A stretch of DNA of 13,970 bases from Sulfurovaceae bacterium (GTDB lineage Bacteria > Campylobacterota > Campylobacteria > Campylobacterales > Sulfurovaceae). Positions 7,969 through 13,970 of this stretch are shown here, piece after piece (the stretch's first letter is position 1; each line of letters starts with the position of its first letter). The notes under the pieces are model-generated. The model made no database searches. It saw only the letters and a list, made by a program, of their open reading frames with translations, and was not told the DNA's origin. The stretch covers positions 1-13,970 of the forward strand of contig JAOZOG010000043.1 in assembly GCA_029933395.1 (NCBI GenBank), read 5' to 3'. The position numbers and the translations under genes were made by a program.

Positions 7969-8703
7969 ATGAAAAAAATTCTTATCGCAGCAGCTGCAGC
8001 TGCTATGCTTCTCTCTGTCGCTCAGGCAGAATCACACGCTGGCCATGCAAAACACTGGGACTACAGCAAGAGTGGCCCAGCCACCTGGGGTGAAGTCAGT
8101 AAAACCTGTGCTATTGGAAAGTCACAGTCTCCCGTCGATATCGTGACGACAGCAACAACCAAACTGGAGGACGGAAATGCGTTGACACTCAACGAAGACG
8201 TAAAAACGACTGCCAAAGTAATCGACAATGGACACTCCATCAAAGTTACCCCAAAAAAAGGCGGCTCCATTACCCTCAAAGGCGGGGATTTTGATCTGCT
8301 TCAGTTCCATTTCCACGGAAAAAGTGAACATACCGTCAATGGCAAACCGTATGATATGGTCGCTCACATGGTCCACCAAAACCCCAAAACCAAGCAACTC
8401 GCTGTCGTAGCCGTATTCTTCAAGGAAGGCAAGAAAAACCCGATCCTCGATACTATCATCTCAGCCGTCGGAAAAGAAGATGTCACCCTCAATCCCAAAG
8501 ACCTCCTGCCTGCAGATACTGCACACTACTACCACTATGTAGGCTCACTCACCACACCACCCTGCTCTGAAAATGTAGAGTGGTATCTGATGAAAGAACC
8601 CGCCGAAGCATCCAAAGAACAGATCGAAGCATTCAGAAAATATTACCTGGATAACGAGCGTCCGGTTCAGAAGCTCAATGATAGGAAGATTCAGGCGAAC
8701 TGA
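7969..8703 (+). CDS. Secreted alpha-class carbonic anhydrase
   Basis: Zinc enzyme interconverting CO2 and bicarbonate, acting in the periplasm, where it would help inorganic carbon supply or pH balance. The 244-aa precursor has a classic signal peptide (residues 1-20, cut after AQA). Alpha-CA hallmarks follow: HWDY near the mature N-terminus (29-32), KSQSPVDI (51-58), a proton-shuttle His equivalent in NGH (H89), zinc ligands H114 and H116 in QFHFH and H133 in AHMVH, SEH (119-121), and SLTTPPC (193-199) with the Thr199-equivalent T195. C47 and C199 are placed to form the disulfide common in bacterial periplasmic forms. Length is normal for the family. An in-frame ATG at 7924 exists, but the start at 7969 has AAGGAG 5 bases upstream and gives the signal peptide directly. 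It is the only plus-strand gene here, divergent from the macroglobulin gene. Confidence 0.96.
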   Translation: MKKILIAAAAAAMLLSVAQAESHAGHAKHWDYSKSGPATWGEVSKTCAIGKSQSPVDIVTTATTKLEDGNALTLNEDVKTTAKVIDNGHSIKVTPKKGGSITLKGGDFDLLQFHFHGKSEHTVNGKPYDMVAHMVHQNPKTKQLAVVAVFFKEGKKNPILDTIISAVGKEDVTLNPKDLLPADTAHYYHYVGSLTTPPCSENVEWYLMKEPAEASKEQIEAFRKYYLDNERPVQKLNDRKIQAN

Positions 8704-8713
8704 TTTTCCTTCC

Positions 8714-8752
8714 CTGCTTCCCTGGTACGGGGAGCGGATTCCTTGTTTTATC
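8714..8752 (+). terminator. Candidate intrinsic terminator after the carbonic anhydrase gene
   Basis: Ten bases past the stop, CTGCTTCCC (8714-8722) pairs with GGGGAGCGG (8729-8737) as a 9-bp stem including two G-U pairs and a 6-base loop. It is followed by a T-rich tail (8738-8752, containing TTGTTTTAT). The tail is interrupted, so termination may be partial. Confidence 0.5.
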
Positions 8753-9002
8753 ACTTCTGACCGGAATACATACTTCAAGCTACGCAAACTTCCATATCAT
8801 CCAACAATCCCTGCTAAATGGAATATATGTATGAAGTAATTTTCAAAGCACTTTCTAAAAAGTGGTTATGATTTGAATTTGGCGAAATAAATGGGTGGTA
8901 CTTATAGATGAATTATTATACATTTAAAAGAAATGTAAAGAAATTAAGAATCTCTGAAAGGTCGATATTTAGGGGATTTGGAATGAATTGGAATTGTAAA
9001 GA
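8753..9002. other. AT-rich intergenic stretch, no recognisable feature
   Basis: Stop codons are frequent in all frames and no coding signature is visible. I see no strong inverted repeat, no T-run terminator for the tRNA transcript that enters from the right, and no clear promoter. Confidence 0.5.
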
Positions 9003-9087
9003 TGGTGCGGCAGAGAGGATTTGAACCTCCACACCCGTAGGGCACTACCCCCTCAAGGTAGCGTGTCTACCGTTCCACCACTGCCGC
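9003..9087 (-). tRNA. tRNA-Leu (anticodon GAG)
   Basis: Read on the minus strand, the 85-base gene has the acceptor stem GCGGCAG/CTGCCGC (9087-9081 with 9013-9007), discriminator A and an encoded CCA (9005-9003). The anticodon stem CTACC/GGTAG encloses a 7-base loop TTGAGGG with anticodon GAG at 9054-9052, reading CUC/CUU leucine codons. A long variable arm (CCC-TAC-GGG core) marks a class II tRNA, and the T-arm GGTTCAAATCC is canonical. It lies 85 bases downstream of atpE in the same direction. Confidence 0.97.
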
Positions 9088-9139
9088 GTAGACTTTGATA
9101 GTTGAGTACTATCAGAACTTATTAAAAAGTTGTGACGGG

Positions 9140-9145
9140 ATTATA
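9140..9145 (-). promoter_or_regulatory. -10 box of the tRNA-Leu promoter
   Basis: On the minus strand this reads TATAAT within GGTATAATCC, a perfect consensus -10 lying after the atpE stop and about 53 bases before the tRNA 5' end. No good -35 is present (TTAGCA is 19 bases upstream). It suggests the tRNA can be made independently of atpE, from a precursor with a leader of roughly 45 bases that holds a small hairpin at 9097-9113. Confidence 0.6.
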
Positions 9146-9172
9146 CCGCCACAAGCTTAAAGTATGCTAATC

Positions 9173-9481
9173 TTATCCGAGGAATGGATTGGCATAGAGG
9201 GCGATCAGAGCGATAACCAGTGTATAGATAACCTGTGCTTCGATCATCGCCAATGCGATAAACATCGTTGTCATCAGCTTACCGCCAAGACCTGGGTTTC
9301 TGGCTGTACCGGCAATTGTTGCAGCTGAAGCGCTACCCATACCGATCGCACCACCGGCAGCGGCAAGACCGAGACCGACACCTGCAGCGATTACAGAGTA
9401 CGCTTTGATCATAGATTCGCCATCTTCACCAGCGAAAGCAACAGCACCGAGTGCCAGGAAAAGCAGGAAATACTTTTTCAT
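9173..9481 (-). CDS. atpE: ATP synthase F0 subunit c
   Basis: Proteolipid of the membrane rotor ring of F1F0-ATP synthase; its conserved carboxylate carries the translocated proton. The 102-aa protein has an N-terminal signal-like hydrophobic leader (residues 1-17, ending AFA), a Gly/Ala-rich first helix (about 28-55: GVGLGLAAAGGAIGMG), the polar loop ARNPG (60-64), and a second helix (about 68-97) with the ion-binding Glu E81 in AMIEAQ. The Ser/Thr that follows this Glu in Na+-type c subunits is Ala here, so it is probably H+-coupled. The start is supported by AAAGGA about 8 bases upstream. The other atp genes are not next to it; a detached atpE is usual in Campylobacterota. The leader makes it longer than the roughly 80-residue E. 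coli subunit, as in relatives of this phylum. Confidence 0.96.
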   Translation of the reverse strand: MKKYFLLFLALGAVAFAGEDGESMIKAYSVIAAGVGLGLAAAGGAIGMGSASAATIAGTARNPGLGGKLMTTMFIALAMIEAQVIYTLVIALIALYANPFLG

Positions 9482-9628
9482 TTCATATCCTTTGAGTTTG
9501 GTGGGTTTAAAGTCCCCGATTACGACTATCTCTCACAGTCTGTTCGGCTTGCGTAAATGCATCTTTCGACACACCAACAGAGACATAAATGCCACTGTTT
9601 CCCTACTAAGTACCAGATAGATGAAATG

Positions 9629-9634
9629 ATTATA
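9629..9634 (-). promoter_or_regulatory. Candidate -10 box for atpE
   Basis: Minus-strand TATAAT within GATATAATCA, between the pnp stop and atpE, about 150 bases before the atpE start. No good -35 is seen. The box resembles the ones in front of the tRNA and the macroglobulin gene (all TATAATC). The leader would be about 140 bases, and the box overlaps the end of the weak hairpin after pnp. Confidence 0.4.
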
Positions 9635-9639
9635 TCGAA

Positions 9640-9656
9640 AGAGGTTTTAATCCTCT
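9640..9656 (-). terminator. Weak hairpin directly after pnp
   Basis: Immediately after the pnp stop, minus-strand AGAGG and CCTCT form a 5-bp stem with a 7-base loop, followed by only TTTCGATA. It may be a weak terminator or a 3' end stabiliser; read-through into atpE is possible. Confidence 0.3.
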
Positions 9657-9657
9657 A

Positions 9658-11847
9658 TTAATTCAGGAATTCGGGTGTAGCGAGGCTTACTTTTTTGCCG
9701 TTCTGCTCCATCACAACTACATCGATCTCATCACCCTCATGATATCGCTCGGAAAGATTATGGATCCGCTCTTTGGAAACTTTGGAGATATGAAGCAGTG
9801 CATCGAAGCCATCCGGCATCTCTACGAAAATACCAAAATCAACAATTTTCTTGATTTTGCCATGATAGACTTTTCCCAAGTCATAGGTCGCCTGTTTTTT
9901 GACAGGTGCATCGGCTATTTTCTGAATATGTTTTTTTGCTGCATACACCTTCTCTTTATCTGCGCCTGTCAACTTGACATTGCCCCGATCCCGGTCCAGA
10001 TCGATACTCACTTCAAACTTTTCGATAATCTCCCTGATCGTGGCGCCGGCTTTTCCGATAATATCGACGATTTTCCCCGGATGAATCGTAAAGATCTCCG
10101 TGCTTGGAAGTGCTTCGCTCGGTTCGACCTGCTCTTCTGCCTCTTCCATCAGGTCCAGAATATGATTTTTGGCTCTGTTCGCTTTGCTCAGTGCGTCAGC
10201 CAGGATCTTCAAGTCTATTCCTCCCAGTTTGATATCCATCTGCAGCGCTGTGAAGCCGTCTCTGGTCCCCGCCACCTTGAAATCCATATCTCCATCATGA
10301 TCTTCGAGCCCCATAATATCTGTCAGGACAGCATACTGCTCACCCTCACTGACCAATCCCATCGCCACACCGGCAACAAGCTTGATGATATCCACATCGG
10401 CAGAACGCAGTGCCATCGCACCGCCGCAGACAGTTGCCATCGAGGAAGAGCCGTTGCTTTCCAATACTTCGGACACCAGACGGATCGTACCGTCATATTT
10501 CAGATCGATGACTGGTTCAAGCGCCCTTTTGGCCAGATTGCCATGCCCCAGCTCCCGACGTCCCGGCATACCTATCGGCTTGGCTTCGCCGACGCTAAAT
10601 CCCGGAAAATTGTAGTGCACCATAAAGTATTCCGATTGGCTCTTTTTGCTTGTGATCAAATCAAACATCTGGGCATCCTTGCTGTCACCCAGTGTCACAG
10701 TCGCCAGCACCTGTGTTTCCCCCCGGGTAAAGAGACAGGAGCCATGCGTACTTGGAAGCAGGCCTGTTTCGATAGAGATAGGACGCACTTCGTCGAGCCC
10801 TCTGCCATCAGCCCTGATCTGCTTCTCGAGAATCATTTTGCGGACGATACCTTTTTTGTACTCCATCAATACCCGTTTGACCAAGGCAGGATCACTCTCT
10901 CGTCCATATGCTTCCCAGGCTGAGATGACATCTTTTTTGACCTGAGAAAATGCCGTACTTCGTTCGCTTTTCGCCATAGAGAGGATCGCTGCCTCCACTG
11001 CCTCTTTGAAATTCTCTTCGATAAAATGATAAAGGTCAGCATCAATAACCTCCTCCTCAAGCTCGAAGGGAAGTATCTCTCTGGCATATGGCAAAAATGC
11101 CTCGGTATAGCGTTCACTGGCCTCTTTGATGGCTGTAGCGGCGAGTGCAATTACGTCGATCAACTCCGCCTCCTCCAGCTCGTTGCACTCCTGATGCTCC
11201 AGGATAATCGGTGTCTCAGGCATCATCGGATCCATTACATCCATCTCGATATCATCGATCTTTTCAGAGGCCAAAGTACGCATCTCTATCATCAGAAGAT
11301 CCTCTCCGCTTCCTACGACATAGAGATCAAGCGTACTCGCTTCCATATCGCTGAGTTTTGGATTGATGACGATTTTTTCCTCTATCTTTGCGACACGCAC
11401 TGCAGCGACACTCTTCGTCACAGGCAGGTCAGATACAAAGAGTGCAGCGGACGCGGCATGCAGGGCAGCGACCTGCATATCGACTTCGCTGTCACTGCTT
11501 ACGACTATAATCGTAATCACGACAGGATAGCCGAAGCCTTTGGGGAAAAGCGGTCTCAGTGAGCGATCGATGATGCGGGATGTCAATGTCTCAAAATCAC
11601 CCGGCTTGCTCTCGCGCTTGATAAAACCACCCGGAATTTTTGCCGCAGCATAGGCTTTCTCTATATACTGCACAGTTAGAGGAAGAAAATCTTCACCAGT
11701 GGGTTTCGGGTCTACGGCAACCGCTGCGATCAAAACAGCTTTGCCACACTGATACATCACTGCACCACTTGCCTGTTTGGCAATTTTATCGAACGTATAC
11801 TGCTCATCCAAATGATTCGTTGTCAATTTTACAATTTTTTCACTCAT
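9658..11847 (-). CDS. pnp: Polyribonucleotide nucleotidyltransferase (PNPase)
   Basis: Phosphorolytic 3'-to-5' exoribonuclease of mRNA turnover that can also add 3' tails; it works as a trimer in the cytoplasm. The 729-aa protein has the full family order: a first RNase PH domain (about 10-145) with the substrate loop FIKR (75-78) and TSRIIDRSLRPLF (89-101), a helical linker (about 150-335), a second RNase PH domain (about 345-560), KH (about 583-642, GKAG 598-601) and S1 (about 655-725). The catalytic set equivalent to E. coli D486, D492 and K494 is present as D516, D522 and K524. The phosphate-site segment SxSSM is at 466-470. The gene ends directly after S1, without the longer acidic tail of some homologues. 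Its ATG overlaps the end of the upstream phosphoribosyltransferase gene by 8 bases, with the Shine-Dalgarno-like GGAAGAGAAG inside that gene, so translation is probably coupled. Confidence 0.97.
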   Translation of the reverse strand: MSEKIVKLTTNHLDEQYTFDKIAKQASGAVMYQCGKAVLIAAVAVDPKPTGEDFLPLTVQYIEKAYAAAKIPGGFIKRESKPGDFETLTSRIIDRSLRPLFPKGFGYPVVITIIVVSSDSEVDMQVAALHAASAALFVSDLPVTKSVAAVRVAKIEEKIVINPKLSDMEASTLDLYVVGSGEDLLMIEMRTLASEKIDDIEMDVMDPMMPETPIILEHQECNELEEAELIDVIALAATAIKEASERYTEAFLPYAREILPFELEEEVIDADLYHFIEENFKEAVEAAILSMAKSERSTAFSQVKKDVISAWEAYGRESDPALVKRVLMEYKKGIVRKMILEKQIRADGRGLDEVRPISIETGLLPSTHGSCLFTRGETQVLATVTLGDSKDAQMFDLITSKKSQSEYFMVHYNFPGFSVGEAKPIGMPGRRELGHGNLAKRALEPVIDLKYDGTIRLVSEVLESNGSSSMATVCGGAMALRSADVDIIKLVAGVAMGLVSEGEQYAVLTDIMGLEDHDGDMDFKVAGTRDGFTALQMDIKLGGIDLKILADALSKANRAKNHILDLMEEAEEQVEPSEALPSTEIFTIHPGKIVDIIGKAGATIREIIEKFEVSIDLDRDRGNVKLTGADKEKVYAAKKHIQKIADAPVKKQATYDLGKVYHGKIKKIVDFGIFVEMPDGFDALLHISKVSKERIHNLSERYHEGDEIDVVVMEQNGKKVSLATPEFLN

Positions 11848-12559
11848 AAATCTTCTCTTCCTTTTCTTTCTCTCTTAGTCTGTTTATTCGGGTAATACCA
11901 TTCTCTTCGATGATTTTTTCCAATGTTTCAAAGTCGAGTTTTTCAAGTTTTTCATAATAGTATTCTATCGAAATATAGTCGCGTATACGGTTAGGACAAA
12001 AAACACCATCACAAAGATTCAGAAGATTATCATAAACAGTCTGGTCCAGAACAGGTGCTGCAACATAGATACTCTTGACACCCATCTCGATCATCGATTT
12101 GAGCGCAACTGTCATAGTCAACCCTGTCTCGATCGACTCATCGACCAGAATGACATGCTTGCCCTTGAGCGGCCTAAGCGTTACCCCTTTGCGATACTTG
12201 TAGACATAAGAGAGTACCGTCTCTTCATACTTTCGATTCGCTTCATTATAGACATAGTCCTCATCAATTTCAAATGCATCGATCAGTGCTTTATTCATTA
12301 CCATATCTTCCGTTTCACTGATGATTGCGATCGCCAGTTCTGAATTATTGGGAGCCATAATCGGTTCAGTCAGCAGGATATCCATCTCGGCATTGAACGC
12401 TTTGGATATCTTGTCCGCAAAATAGACACCACCCTCGCTGACACCGACCACAACTGTATTCATTGCCTCAAAAAGAGTCGGGGGGATGATTTCGATCAGT
12501 GCCTTCGCTGCAGCACTTCTATCTGCAAAAATAATGCTAGAATTTGAATCGTTTGGCAT
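11840..12559 (-). CDS. COG1926-like predicted phosphoribosyltransferase
   Basis: A type I phosphoribosyltransferase-fold protein of unknown substrate. The 239-aa product has an early VVVGVSEGGV segment (36-45) in the place of the PRGG loop of COG1926 proteins, then NSELAIAIISE (72-82) resembling their NPELAIGAVAE segment, and a PRPP-binding motif VILVDESIETGLT (136-148) with the acidic pair D140/E141. A Lys/Glu-rich tail follows (about 203-239). A longer reading frame begins at 12601, but the ATG at 12559 has AGGAG 8-12 bases upstream and is preferred; it then overlaps the J-domain gene by 23 bases. Its own stop overlaps the pnp start by 8 bases. The context suggests a role linked to nucleotide or RNA metabolism, which is inference. 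It could act as a regulator rather than an enzyme. Confidence 0.85.
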   Translation of the reverse strand: MPNDSNSSIIFADRSAAAKALIEIIPPTLFEAMNTVVVGVSEGGVYFADKISKAFNAEMDILLTEPIMAPNNSELAIAIISETEDMVMNKALIDAFEIDEDYVYNEANRKYEETVLSYVYKYRKGVTLRPLKGKHVILVDESIETGLTMTVALKSMIEMGVKSIYVAAPVLDQTVYDNLLNLCDGVFCPNRIRDYISIEYYYEKLEKLDFETLEKIIEENGITRINRLREKEKEEKIYE

Positions 12560-12812
12560 AATCTGCTCCTGGAAATTGTCGGCTGATCTCTTCATCGTCA
12601 AAGGAGTAGCGAAACTGTTTGATATAGCTAGTCAGCAAGGTATAGGCTTGATTGATTTTCTCCATCTCCCGAGCATCTCCGCCTTGATCCGGATGATATT
12701 TTTTAGCTAGGTGACGATACTGTTTTTTAATATCCTCTTCGGTGACGAGTGTCGGAAGAGCCAATGTTTCGAGAGCTTCTCTTATCTTTAATGAGATTTT
12801 ATTCGTTTCCAT
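12537..12812 (-). CDS. Small J-domain (DnaJ-like) protein
   Basis: A 91-aa protein consisting almost entirely of a J-domain, which would stimulate the ATPase of a DnaK-type Hsp70. The HPD motif essential for that contact is present in KKYHPDQGG (H40-D42), preceded by a basic helix II (KKQYRHLAKK, 29-38) and followed by helix III (EKINQAYTLL, 51-60). There is no Gly/Phe, zinc-finger or substrate-binding C-terminal region as in full DnaJ, so it is a specialised co-chaperone, not the housekeeping one. An upstream in-frame Met (12863) exists, but the ATG at 12812 has AGAGG upstream at reasonable spacing and begins a typical polar N-terminus. It starts 60 bases after lptD and overlaps the next gene by 23 bases. 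The client is unknown. Confidence 0.85.
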   Translation of the reverse strand: METNKISLKIREALETLALPTLVTEEDIKKQYRHLAKKYHPDQGGDAREMEKINQAYTLLTSYIKQFRYSFDDEEISRQFPGADYAKRFKF

Positions 12813-12872
12813 CAAGCAGCCTCTTTGTATTGTCTGGCTGCATCGATAGTCATAGTATATCAAGCATATACA

Positions 12873-13970
12873 CTATTTGCTTGCCGTTTTCGTATAATCC
12901 GACAAGTCATTACTGGAGAGTCCCACTCCGCCAAAAGGAACAAAATTCAACTGGAAAGTGAAGGTATTTTCCAAAATGGAATCCGCTCCATCCGTCGACT
13001 CTATAGGTCGCACATCCTGCCTCAAGCCAAGTGCAAGATTCCAACAGTCTTTGTTGTAGCTAACACCAAAGAGATACTGGGAACTCTCCTTTTCATCCAA
13101 GTCATAAACCAGGCCTCCCTGCAGCCCAATTCGCTTTGTGGCTTTGAGCGAAAGAATGAGATTAATATCATTGTTCCGCTTGTCCTCTTCAACCTCGTGA
13201 TCATCATTATATGAATAGTATCGTTCAAAAGTATGCCCCATCACTACACTGTAGTCGTCAACCTTCCATCCTATTCGACTGGACATCTCTTCAACCTTAT
13301 TGAATTCATGGTTATAGACAAGATAGTTATAAAACTGCCAATCCTCCAGATTATATTGCATCTCATGATAGAGATTCCCCAGATTCTCTTCATCTTTTTC
13401 AGGAAGATAATCCTGCGTAAACCGTTCATAGAATTTCATCTTCCCAAAATCATCATAGAAATACTGGCTGAATTTCAAAGCGATAGTCTTCTCTTCTTTT
13501 CCTGGTGCAAAAAGTCTCTTCTGGTCATCCTCCAGCTCATCAAAATCTACCGGAGACTCGACAGGGTTACTGGGGATACTGTAGGAGATGGAAGGCTGCA
13601 TAACGTGGACAAAGTCACTGTATTTTTTCGTCAAGTCACTAAAGAGTTTGATCCTGCTGATTGCATTCTCATATTGATAGTCATCATTGACAAAAGTTTC
13701 ATTACCAAAAAATAATTTATTGTAGTAAAGATCCTCTTTGAGTGAAAGCGTCACGAAATCATCGAAAAATGCGTGCGTATATTCAATCGGCACAAAAAAT
13801 TCAGCCACTTTTAGTGTTGCGCCCTCTTTTCGGGTGTAATTGTTCATAGTCAAATCGAGACTATAGGTCAAATTATCCAGGATCAACGGCTTGAGATATT
13901 TATGAAGTTGCAAAGTAGGAAGAATTTGCATTGTGCTATTATTATCTTCCTTGCGGGTATCGATAAAATA
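12873..13970 (-). CDS. lptD: LPS-assembly protein LptD, C-terminal part (runs off the window edge)
   Basis: Outer-membrane beta-barrel that inserts lipopolysaccharide into the outer leaflet together with the lipoprotein LptE. The last 365 residues are in the window; the frame stays open through base 13970, so the Met at 13931 is internal, not a start. The sequence shows the alternating polar/aromatic strands of a large barrel, for example LTYSLDLTMNNYTRKE, FFVPIEYTHAFFDDF and SYNKDCWNLALGLRQDV, and ends with a strand TFTFQLNFVPFGGVG followed by a short polar tail. The single Cys in KDCWNL is near the place where E. coli LptD has its paired C-terminal cysteines, so the disulfide pattern probably differs. 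The N-terminal OstA/LptA-like domain and the promoter lie outside the window. It appears to head the gene string to pnp. Confidence 0.88.
   Translation of the reverse strand, partial: YFIDTRKEDNNSTMQILPTLQLHKYLKPLILDNLTYSLDLTMNNYTRKEGATLKVAEFFVPIEYTHAFFDDFVTLSLKEDLYYNKLFFGNETFVNDDYQYENAISRIKLFSDLTKKYSDFVHVMQPSISYSIPSNPVESPVDFDELEDDQKRLFAPGKEEKTIALKFSQYFYDDFGKMKFYERFTQDYLPEKDEENLGNLYHEMQYNLEDWQFYNYLVYNHEFNKVEEMSSRIGWKVDDYSVVMGHTFERYYSYNDDHEVEEDKRNNDINLILSLKATKRIGLQGGLVYDLDEKESSQYLFGVSYNKDCWNLALGLRQDVRPIESTDGADSILENTFTFQLNFVPFGGVGLSSNDLSDYTKTASK

Noticed and set aside
9097..9113. Hairpin GATAGT/ACTATC as a terminator of atpE
   Set aside because: The stem is AT-rich and is not followed by a T-run on the minus strand, and it lies downstream of a consensus -10 for the tRNA.
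9173..9481. Na+-dependent ATP synthase c subunit
   Set aside because: The Ser/Thr after the key Glu and the first-helix Gln of Na+-binding rings are absent.
9739..10923. Plus-strand open frame of 394 codons
   Set aside because: Antisense to pnp, whose catalytic, KH and S1 motifs are all intact on the other strand; the translation has no protein-like character.
13233..13715. Plus-strand open frame of 160 codons with hydrophobic Ile/Leu-rich translation
   Set aside because: Antisense to LptD barrel strands; the hydrophobicity comes from reverse-complemented Asp/Asn/Tyr/Glu codons.

Overview
The window looks like chromosomal DNA of a Campylobacterota (Epsilonproteobacteria) member, probably a free-living sulfur- or hydrogen-oxidising relative of Sulfurovum or Sulfurimonas. 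This rests on protein character: a lone ATP synthase c-subunit gene with a signal-like leader, the style of the LptD C-terminus and PNPase, and a periplasmic alpha-carbonic anhydrase. I could not search a database, so the genus is inferred. All protein genes except the carbonic anhydrase read on the minus strand.

Layout, left to right. (1) 1-7672, minus: a two-gene cell-envelope module, the thioester protease inhibitor alpha-2-macroglobulin (1784 aa) followed by penicillin-binding protein 1C (683 aa). This matches the known bacterial pairing in which the macroglobulin traps proteases that breach the envelope and PBP1C repairs peptidoglycan. Here the macroglobulin carries two extra C-terminal YARHG-type modules. 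The two genes are separated by about 265 bases filled with nested inverted repeats resembling a REP/BIME element. (2) 7673-7968: an AT-rich divergent control region with a near-symmetric promoter-like inverted repeat and, closer to the carbonic anhydrase gene, two mutually exclusive hairpins. (3) 7969-8703, plus: a secreted alpha-carbonic anhydrase with a plausible terminator behind it. (4) 9003-9087, minus: tRNA-Leu(GAG) with its own -10 box. (5) 9173-9481, minus: atpE. (6) 9658-13970, minus: a tight gene string lptD (cut by the window edge) - small J-domain protein - COG1926-like phosphoribosyltransferase - pnp. The last three genes overlap or nearly overlap, which suggests translational coupling.

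The envelope module is visibly more GC-rich than the lptD-pnp string, which may reflect different histories. I see no CRISPR array, prophage, toxin-antitoxin or transposase gene. The most unusual points are the YARHG-tailed macroglobulin, the repeat element wedged between it and pbpC, the palindromic promoter/leader of the carbonic anhydrase, and the coupling of a J-domain protein and a phosphoribosyltransferase to PNPase.
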